The translations under genes and the position numbers were made by a program. Positions 51,056 to 59,590 of a stretch of DNA of 64,000 bases are shown one piece after another; within the stretch, counting starts at the first letter, position 1, and each line of letters begins with the position of its first letter. The stretch comes from Ananas comosus (Eukaryota > Streptophyta > Magnoliopsida > Poales > Bromeliaceae), in contig NC_033645.1 of the NCBI RefSeq assembly GCF_001540865.1, forward strand, positions 2,846,773-2,910,772, read 5' to 3'. The notes beneath the pieces are model-generated. The model worked only from the letters and a program-made list of their open reading frames with translations. It was not told the origin of the DNA and did not search any database.

Positions 51056-51600
51056 GTCCGGCCACTATACTCTTATGAGTACGATCGTACTCGTATTCAT
51101 AAGTTGTTTTCGATGATAGAGCTTCCAAATCGACGATCCATACCGTTAAACATTATCTAGAGCATTTAAAACTTTTAGAAATCAAATTTCATAATTTTTC
51201 GACATCATTTACCTCACGATCAAAAGCTCACAAAATTGGCAATTTTTAACGGCCGGTATGGGATACTTGCTAGTTTAACGGTGTAAAAAAAGGGGAATAG
51301 ATTGAATTTTTGATAAAAAAATTCTATTCACTACCTAGATAAAGATCAATAACTCCGATCTTAAATTGAAGGATCCGATCACCCATTTTTAGCACGTCGT
51401 TCGATTTTGACCGTTCATTTTATGCCCGTTTGATGGACTTTATTATGATTTCAAAAAATTATGAAATTCATTTTTTAGAAGTTTCAAATACTCTAGATCA
51501 TATTTAACGGAGTGGATCGTCGATTCGGAAGCCGCATCATCGAAAACTACTTACGAGTACGAAGGGCCCAATACTCATAAGAGTATAACAGCCCTACTAT
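51056..51600. mobile_element. MITE family 2, complete foldback copy
   Basis: The left arm (CACTATACTCTTATGAGTACG, TTTTCGATGATAGAGCTTCC, AAATCGACGATCC) is the reverse complement of the right arm (GGATCGTCGATTCGGAAG, CATCATCGAAAAC, ATACTCATAAGAGTATAAC). Complementarity continues inward for about 190 bp with mismatches. The left arm contains the 16-bp palindrome GAGTACGATCGTACTC. The element is flanked by TA runs. It has no open frame, so it depends on a transposase encoded elsewhere. Confidence 0.78.
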
Positions 51601-53131
51601 ATATATATATATGTTGAAGCATAAAAAAAAAAAGAGAGAGAGAGGAATAAAAGAGAAAAAAGAAAAAAAAGGGGGAGAGAAAGAAATAAAAATAGAGATG
51701 GTTTATGAGATTATCCATGCACCAGGCGCACGAATTTTGAAAATATCTCATGCACCGGATTGCGAAAGAAAAATAATACATACGGGAATATAAAATAGCA
51801 TATTAGTCTATTCCCTTTTATATATTTACAAAATGCCCCACCTTAATCATATAATATTTTTATTAAGGTGTAATATGATCAAAGGAAAAGAACTAATCCG
51901 CAATATTCCCGCAATCCCATCCTAACCACCCAATATCTCACAATCTCATCACAACCGTCCAAAATCTATCCCACAATCTCCTCTCAACTATCCACATCCC
52001 ACGATCCCATTACGATCACCCCACGATCCCCTAACCGCCCACAATCCCACGTCTCGCAATTCGCTCGCACGTTTCCCTCAGGTTGGTTACAACCACCCCC
52101 ATAAATACCCTTCGAAAAAATCAAACGAGAGAGCTTTTTGAATCTTCGAAATCTAAAAAAAAATATATTCACCCCATTCCGTCGATAAAAAAAAAAAAGA
52201 GAAAGGTGTAAAAAAAAATTTCTTTCTCTGCAGCATACAAAGCTCTCTCCCTCTCCATCCTCTAAAAAAAAAAAAAAAAAAGAAAAAGAGAAGAAGAAAA
52301 AGATCGCTCTCTCTCTCTCTCTCTCTCTGTGAAATCAGCACCACCACAGCCCGACCCCTACGCTGCCGAGGCCGCCGCTCCTCGCCGACCTTAGCTATCC
52401 AGCGCCGCCGAGGACGTCGCTTCTCGCCGACCCCAACTACCCAAGGCCGCGTCGCTCCTCGCCGACCCCTGCGCCCGAGGCCGCGTCGCTCCTCGCCGAC
52501 CCCTGTGCCCGAGGCCGCCCGCCTCCTTGCTGACCCTTGCGCCGCTGAGACCGTCGCGCCGAGGCCGCCCGCTCCGAGGTCGTTTGCTCCTCGACGACCT
52601 CCGCCGTGGTCCTCGCAGGGCTCGGTCGCACCTTCTGCTCCTGCATCGACCTCTCCGCCCGTGCCCGCGTCACTTCTCGACAATCTCCGCGCAAATGGCC
52701 GCGGACTTCGCCCCAAACTCCTCTGCGGTCACCGCGACGGCATCGACTCCGACGTCACCGCGGGCCGCCGTCGCCTTCGCTCCTCGACTTCTCTGCGCGC
52801 ATGGCCGCGGACTCCACCGACCTCCGCCGTGGTCAACCGCCCCATGACGATTGCGCTTGCAGGCGCGTTCCACCTCCTCGACGCCGACGATGCTGCGCCG
52901 CTGTAGCCCTCGCCGGGCTCGGCCGCGCCTCCTTTGCTTCGGCATTAATGTCACCACCCGCCCAGGTGCTCCCAAGGTCGCTGGACCTCGATGCCGCTGA
53001 AGCCGCCTGTGGTCCCGGACATGCTCCGAGACATCAACCCGAGGCGCTGCTCCCGGGCGTGCTCCAATCATACCTCCCGGACCTGCTCCGAGACATCTTG
53101 ACTCGAGGCGCTCCGCCCGGACATGCTCCGA

Positions 53132-53681
53132 AACACCAATCCGAGGCGTTGCTCCTGGACATGCTCCAACCCATGCTCTAACCCGAGGCGTCACTCCTCG
53201 CCAATCCACGCCGCCTACGTCGCTATGGGATGTCCCGACCCGAGCTCCTTCGAATTCCACCGAGCTCTGTCGAACGCCATCCATCCGTTCGATGAAATGG
53301 CCGAATGAAACCGGAGAACGCCCACCAACCGTCGACCCGGAGTCCGCCCACCAAGTATTCGACATCGAACCTGAGAGAGAGAGCGATGCTCTCCTCTCAA
53401 ACGAAGCCGCCCACCAAGTATTCGACATCGAACCTGAGAGAGAGAGCGATGCTCTCCTCTCAAACGAAGCCGCCCACCAANAACACCAATCCGAGGCGTT
53501 GCTCCTGGACATGCTCCAACCCATGCTCTAACCCGAGGCGTCACTCCTCGCCAATCCACGCCGCCTACGTCGCTATGGGACGTCCCGACCCGAGCTCCTT
53601 CGAATTCCACCGAGCTCTGTCGAACGCCATCCATCCGTTCGATGAAATGGCCGAATGAAACCGGAGAACGCCCACCAACCG
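53132..53681. repeat. 200-bp duplication across an N (offset 350 bp)
   Basis: The segment starting AACACCAATCCGAGGCG at 53132 recurs at 53482 with, over about 200 bases, one visible difference (ATG versus ACG near 53230/53580). The single N at 53481 sits exactly one base before the second copy. This looks like overlapping contig ends joined without merging, rather than a biological duplication. Confidence 0.8.
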
Positions 53682-54078
53682 CTCGACGGCGAACCTGAGA
53701 GAGAGAGCGGTGCTCTCCTCTCAAACGGATTCCACCCGTCCGTCAAGTGCTCGACGTACTCGGAGTCCGCCCACCAACTGCTCGACGGCGATCCTGAGAG
53801 AGAGAGCGGTGCTCTCCTCTCAAACGGATTCCGCCCGCCAAGTGCTCGACGTTTCCGGAGTCCGCCCACCAACCGCTCGACAACGAACCTGAGAGTGAGA
53901 GCGGTGCTCTCCTCTCAAACGAATTCCGCCCGCCAAGTGCTCGACGTTCCCGGAGTCCGCCCACCAACCGCTCGACAACGAACCTGAGAGTGAGAGCGGT
54001 GCTCTCCTCTCAAACGAAGCCGCCCGCCAAGTATTCGACAGCGAATCTGAGAGAGAGAGAGAGCGGTGCTCTCCTCTT
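53345..54078. repeat. 63-bp and 95-bp tandem repeats with GC hairpin
   Basis: Units of 63 bp begin at 53345, 53408 and 53471 (CGCCCACCAAGTATTCGAC). After the N and the duplicated block, units of 95-99 bp begin at 53669, 53768, 53863 and 53958 (CGCCCACCAACCGCTCGAC). Nearly every unit contains GAGAGC-GGT-GCTCTC (or GAGAGC-GAT-GCTCTC), a short perfect hairpin. The array ends near 54078 in an A-rich tract. Frames through it are repeat translations, not genes. Confidence 0.8.
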
Positions 54079-54650
54079 TACAAAAAAAAAAAAGAGAAAA
54101 AGAGAGAGATATTATTTCTCTACTTATGAAAGAGAGAGAGAGCTTTGTTAATGTTAGGGAGGCAAGGAAGGGATTTTTATCCCGCCTTAGCCACGACTGT
54201 AAAAGAGATAAAAATTTTTATTCATCTCTGTTGTATTATAAAAGAGATAAAGAGAAAAAAATATTCTCTTAATTCTCCTTCAATGAAGAAATGAAAGAAA
54301 GTTAGTCGGATTTCCGATTAATATCCTTTTTATTGTTCTTTTAATAGTGTTCGAAAATAATCGAACCCTTTAATCGAACCTTTCGATTTGGTCGAATTAA
54401 ATCGAATCAATATTTATTTCGGATGAATTTGATTTTGAACCAGATATTTTGATATCGAATCTCATATGGACCAAACCCATATTCATTTCACAGATTCACT
54501 TCAAACCCAAGTTAAACATAACCCAAGTCCAACATAAATACGAATCTGGACCGAATCCCATGATTTAATTAAAGAAAGTGATGAGTCCAAACCATACAGG
54601 CCCATATTAAGCCCGAGCCCATATGTAATTCCAGTCTCAATTTGGACCCA

Positions 54651-57060
54651 TATATGAATCTGAATTTGGACCTTTCATACGGGCCCATATTGAACCCAAA
54701 TCCACATCAAAATAAATCCGAGCCCAATCCAGATTGAGCCCAAATCAAACCCACGGCCCAAAGCCCAATCCAGATTGAGCCCAATTCAAATCCACGGCCC
54801 AAAGCCCAATCCCATTGGGCCCAATTCCAGTCCAAGGCCCAAGCCCAAGTACAAACCTCAAACCCAAAATATGCCCAAATACCATTCAAATCCAAAACTC
54901 AAAACAGTATCCAATCCAAATCCCAAATTTCATATTCAAATCAACCCAAATCCCATCTTCAAATCAACCCAAATCCCATATTTTCATATTCTCATAAGCC
55001 CAAAGTGAGCCCAAAATCCATGAGTTGAGCCCATTTTGAGCCCAAAATCCATATATGAGTTGAGCCCATTTTGAGCCCAAAATCCACATATGAATTGAAC
55101 CCATTTTGAGCCCAAATCCAAATCCCCATATCAAATCCAAATTAAGCCCAAAATGAGCCCATGATCCAAATCTAAATTGAGCCCATAAAATGAGCTCATA
55201 TTACATCCAAGTCCAAATCCTCATGAAGTCCAGAGCCCATTTACAAATGGCCCCAGTCCAAAACCCATTTGGGCCCACTATCTAAGCCCATTATCCAAAA
55301 CTCATTAAAACCATTAACCCATAAACTCATATACATAAACCTATATACATTTACCCATGAACCCATACACATTTAACCCATATCCAAGCCCATAACCTTA
55401 ACCAAGTCCGTGAACTTTGAACCAAAACCATGGACCAAACCATACACCAAATCCTGTGGACCATACCATACACCAAATCCACAAACTATGAATCAAGTTC
55501 ATGAATCAAATCAAGTTCATAAGTCCATGAACCATAAACCCATGAGCCATAAGTCCATGAACCATAAGTCCATGAACCATAAACCCATGAACCATATCTA
55601 AGTTCATGAACCATAATCCCATATACCCAATACCATAAACCTTGTGAACCAAACCCAAACCTAAATTTGATATCGACCGAAACGTCGTTAAACTAATCCA
55701 CCAAATCAACCGACCGAAACGTCGTTAAACTAAACCTAAATCCGATATCGACCGAAANTATATGAATCTGAATTTGGACCTTTCATACGGGCCCATATTG
55801 AACCCAAATCCACATCAAAATAAATCCGAGCCCAATCCAGATTGAGCCCAAATCAAACCCACGGCCCAAAGCCCAATCCAGATTGAGCCCAATTCAAATC
55901 CACGGCCCAAAGCCCAATCCCATTGGGCCCAATTCCAGTCCAAGGCCCAAGCCCAAGTACAAACCTCAAACCCAAAATATGCCCAAATACCATTCAAATC
56001 CAAAACTCAAAACAATATCCAATCCAAATCCCAAATTTCATATTCAAATCAACCCAAATCCCATCTTTAAATCAACCCAAAATCCAAATTCTCATAAGCC
56101 CAAAATGAGCCCAAAATCCACATATGAACTGAGCCCATTTTGAGCCCAAAATCCACATATGAATTGAGCCCAAATCCTATACCGGATCCAAATCCAAAAT
56201 AAATCAAACCCAAATTGAACCTATTTATCCATATCAAATCCAAATTGAGCCAGCTTTGAGCCCAATTACCATATCAAATCCAGACTGAGCCCACTTTGAG
56301 CCCAATTCTCATATAAAACCCAAATTTCCATATCAAATCCAAATTGAGCTCATTTTAAGCTCAATTTCCATATGAAACTCAAATTCCCATTTTGAGCCCA
56401 TTTTAAGCTCAATTCCTAAGTCCAAATCCAAAATGAACCCATATTGAGCCCGAGTCTAAATTCAAAATGATTTGGCCCATTTTGAACCCAAATCCAAATT
56501 AAGCCCATTTTGAGCCCAAATCGAAATCCCCATATCAAATCCAAATTAAGCTCCAAATCTAAATTGAGCCCATATTACATCCAAGTCCAAATCCTCATGA
56601 AGTCCAGAGCCCATTTACAAATGGCCCCAGTCCGGAACCCATTTGGGCCCACTACCTAAACCCATTATCTAAAACTCATTAAAACCATTAACCCATAAAC
56701 CCATATACATAAACCTATATACATTTACCCATGAACCCATACACATTTAACCCATACACCAAACCCATGAACCATAAGTCCATGGATCATAAACCACAAA
56801 CCATACACCAAATTCATGAACCATAAACTCATGAACCATAAGTCCATAAACCATAAACTCATAAACCATAAACCCATGAACCATAAACCCATGAACCATA
56901 AGTTCATGAACCATAAACCCATGAACCATATCTAAGTTCATGAACCATAATCCCATATACCCAATACCATAAACCTTGTGAACCAAAATAAATCAATCGA
57001 CCGAAACGTCGTTAAACTAATCCACCAAATCAACCGACCGAAACGTCGTTAAACTAATCC
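54651..57060. repeat. Duplicated CCCAAATCC-rich block with 37-bp hairpin units
   Basis: A block beginning TATATGAATCTGAATTTGG occurs at 54651 and again at 55759, just after the N at 55758. The first 300 bases are nearly identical. Later parts share GAGCCCAAA and CATGAACCATAA repeats with more divergence. Each block ends in 37-bp units starting CGACCGAAACGTCG: at 55674, 55711 and a third cut off by the N at 55749-55757, then at 56998, 57035 and 57072. CGAC and GTCG can pair in every complete unit. Copy number is unreliable because of the N. Confidence 0.75.
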
Positions 57061-57141
57061 ACCAAATCAAACGACCGAAACGTCGCTAAACTACAAAGGA
57101 CATGCGACTAGCCCTAGCACATATATACTTAGAGTTCATCC

Positions 57142-57616
57142 GACTAGCCCTAGCACATATACCTAGGGTCTAGTCAGCCTTTTGCTCTAGCACATATACC
57201 TAGAGTGAAATCCTTACCCGATCGAGCTCTAATACATATACTTAGAGTTCATATGAATCAAATCCGACTACCCCTAATATATATACTTAGGGCTTAGTCA
57301 GATCTTCACTCTAGCACATATAACTAGAGTGAAAACATATTAAACTCGGTTAATCCTGATACATATACTCAGGAATCAGCCACTCTCTACTTTCGGGTAA
57401 TTCGACCCACCTCAATACATATACTTGAGGTTTGGTCACATCTCCACCTTGGAACATATAACCAAGGTGAATATAATTGGACTCTAAAACATATACTTAG
57501 AGCCAATTAGACTCTAATACATAGAGTCTAATATCGACTAGGTCTTAACACATATACTTAGGACCTAGTCAATCTCAAATCTAATTAAATCCTAATACAT
57601 ATACTTAGGATTTAAT
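57142..57616. repeat. Array of twelve hairpins with conserved loop NACATATAC
   Basis: Twelve inverted repeats follow one another at 57142-57175, 57185-57205, 57224-57250, 57266-57299, 57305-57333, 57354-57374, 57409-57431, 57445-57469, 57475-57508, 57506-57532, 57536-57570 and 57584-57616. The second and third overlap the preceding one's flank slightly in only one case (57506). Eleven have a 9-base loop such as CACATATAC or TACATATAC; the tenth has a shortened ATACA loop. Stems are 6-13 bp and differ in sequence: CTCTAG/CTAGAG, TCCTGA/TCAGGA, CACCTTGG/CCAAGGTG, and GACTAGGTCTTAA/TTAGGACCTAGTC with one G.T pair. Such compensatory change argues that pairing, not sequence, has been kept. No function is known to me. 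Confidence 0.85.
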
Positions 57617-57961
57617 AAATCAAAACTTCAACCGAATGCTGTGTCATTTTATAAAATTCATGTACAGTGGGGGTATGCCCCTGCTTAAGCTATGTAAACG
57701 GCAAATCATATGAATAAAATTTTATTTGCCTGCTTGGTCTCTTTTATCAGCATTTATATTTGGTCTCTTAATCGAGGGTTCCTTAACACTGAAAGTGTGG
57801 GGTAATTAACAACAGATTCTTGAGTCTGTTGGAAGTCGTGAATCCACAATACCTGATTCCCATACATATTCAAATATTAATCTGAATCATGAATACTACC
57901 CCACGGTGGAAAATCAAAATAAAATTCCCCGTGCGAGGTGCGTCGTTCGTGGTGGCAAACA

Positions 57962-58012
<51 letters not shown>
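57962..58012. repeat. TA then TG microsatellite
   Basis: A (TA) run at 57962-57974 continues as a (TG) run to 58012. It forms the right border of the compound element. Confidence 0.9.
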
Positions 58013-58015
<3 letters not shown>

Positions 58016-59590
58016 ATTGAATTCTTCTTCTGTTATTAGCAGGTTTCATATTGAACTTCTAATAGATTAACAGTGTGAAATTTGATAATTTGAGTGTATA
58101 ACTTTGCTTCTCATTGTTGGATGGGATTGGTTTGATCCTTTTGAAAGGTTTAGATCTTTTGAAGTGGAGTTTGCATCCATTTTGTTCAATTTATTGAGAG
58201 CTGATATGACCATTTTTATTATTATTATTATTATGGTTGGCATTCCCTCCTTACTATTTATACCATTTTAATACCCAAGAAGCAAGAGGCACCAATCCAT
58301 TTTGTGGAACACTCACTTAGCTTGTTTCGTGTTGTTATTCTTGTTAGATTTCTCTCGAAATTTATAATCGATTTCAATTTTGAGCTTTCAACTCGTGGAC
58401 AGTTTCACGGTGCAATAGATTTTGAGAAAATGAATTCTGAAAGAAAAAGGATGTCCGTGGTGAGTAGCAACATTCGATCATTTGTACTCAGAATATTGTA
58501 TTCTTTTTTCTCTATAGTAAAGTTTTCTCCTTCTTCGCTCATAATTTTGTTCCTACAAATTTTTTTTTATGTAAATCTGTGTATTTTTTTATTTTTTATT
58601 TGTGATTTGTTTACTTAATTTGTATATTTTGTAATTTTTCGTTCCTATTTCTACGCTCGCTTAACAATTTTTATATACTAAAGAAAAATTATTATCTATA
58701 TATTTGATAATTGTACATCCATATATATTGAATCATATCATCCATCACACCTTCATTCATGTGTTATATATAGATGCTATCATCCACTAAGATTTTATTC
58801 TCTATGGAGTTAAAAAAAAGATTTTTTTTTTTTTTTAAGAGATAGTTAGCATGCGATCCGTTTTGTTTATTTTATTTAGAAATAAACTTAGCTGGAAATA
58901 TAAATCAACTAGGACTCAAACTTGGAACCTCGGATATCAACCACTAAATCCTTTATCACTTACTCTAGAAACAGTCGTTAAAAAAAAAGAAGATTAAATT
59001 GAAAATACGGTATAACGTAGAGTGCTGGTAGGTGAATGGTACGTACGCGGACGTAGCGCATGCGAATATCTCTATATGGAAACAATATATTTTTCGCTAC
59101 GTTTATTTATTTTTTTTAAAATAAATTTATCTAAAAATAGATTTTAAATATTAATCATCAAATTTTTTATTACTTATGGTCGGAATAATTGGCTTGGGAC
59201 TTGAATTTACAAAAAATAATAAAATAAAAATTAGGGGATGTTAATAAAAGAAAAAAAAATTAAAAAAATGAAGTTGAGGGTGGATGTCAAAATACGCTAT
59301 AGGTAAGGGGCTCGTCGTGCATTTTGTTGCCTGCAATTTACTCCACTGGTATAAATGCTCGGCAATAATGGACCGTCCAAATTTTCCCTTCCAACCCGTC
59401 TCGTGATTGTCGGGCGGATATGGACCGTCCAAATCTAAAGTATGCACCGCCACTGACCACGCGCCCCAAATACCAAAACTACCCTACACTTTTGCTGCAA
59501 ATTACAGCCCACCCACCATATACACCTCCTCACCATTCCTCTACACATCAGGGGCATTCTCGTCATTTCAGGTTCCACGGCTACGCTACT
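58013..59590. other. Intergenic region before the SnRK1 beta-3 gene
   Basis: This AT-rich region contains two minus-strand SINE relics (58821-58977 and about 59096-59175) and, near 59350, a GGTATAAATGC motif that could serve as a TATA box. The motif ATGGACCGTCCAAAT occurs twice, at 59368 and 59420. No gene was recognised; the 104-codon frame at 58304-58618 is Phe/Leu-rich noise. Confidence 0.55.
58821..58977 (-). mobile_element. tRNA-derived SINE, minus-strand copy
   Basis: This is a poly-T start (A tail), then GATAGTTAGCATGCGATCCG, AAATAAACTTAGCTGGAAATA and the reverse of the 5' end (CTCTAGAAACAGTCG). The flanks GTTAAAAAAAAG on both sides may be its target duplication. It is clearly related to the copies at 1460-1634 and 35045-35201. 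A much more decayed piece lies at about 59096-59175. Confidence 0.72.

Larger units (their letters stand above)
51612..57961. mobile_element. 6.3 kb non-coding compound repeat element
   Basis: This block differs sharply from its surroundings and falls in modules. They are an AT-rich part with CCATAAATACCC (52099-52110, TATA-like), a GC-rich part (52340-53170), 63-bp and 95-bp tandem repeats (53345-54078), and a CCCAAATCC/GAGCCC-rich block present twice (54651-57060). A hairpin array (57142-57616) and an end with AATAAA at 57713 complete it. It starts TGTTGAAG at 51612, ends GGCAAACA at 57961, and both flanks are ATATA. TG...CA ends recall LTR elements, but I see no matching terminal direct repeats and no gag/pol frames. 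A non-autonomous retroelement or a structured non-coding locus are both possible. The boundaries are uncertain because the flanks are microsatellite. Confidence 0.5.

Noticed and set aside
52153..53524. Long Ala/Arg/Pro-rich frames on both strands in the GC-rich part
   Set aside because: High GC removes stop codons in all frames. No domain is recognisable and the frames run across the tandem repeats and the N.
55506..56986. Minus-strand frames rich in MVHGFMVHGLM (55506-55709, 56725-56986)
   Set aside because: They are translations of the CATGAACCATAA repeats, with no start context, splice signals or natural composition.
51612..57961. Complete LTR retrotransposon
   Set aside because: TG...CA ends are present, but I found no matching terminal direct repeats, no primer-binding site and no gag/pol coding. 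The flanking ATATA lies within microsatellite DNA.
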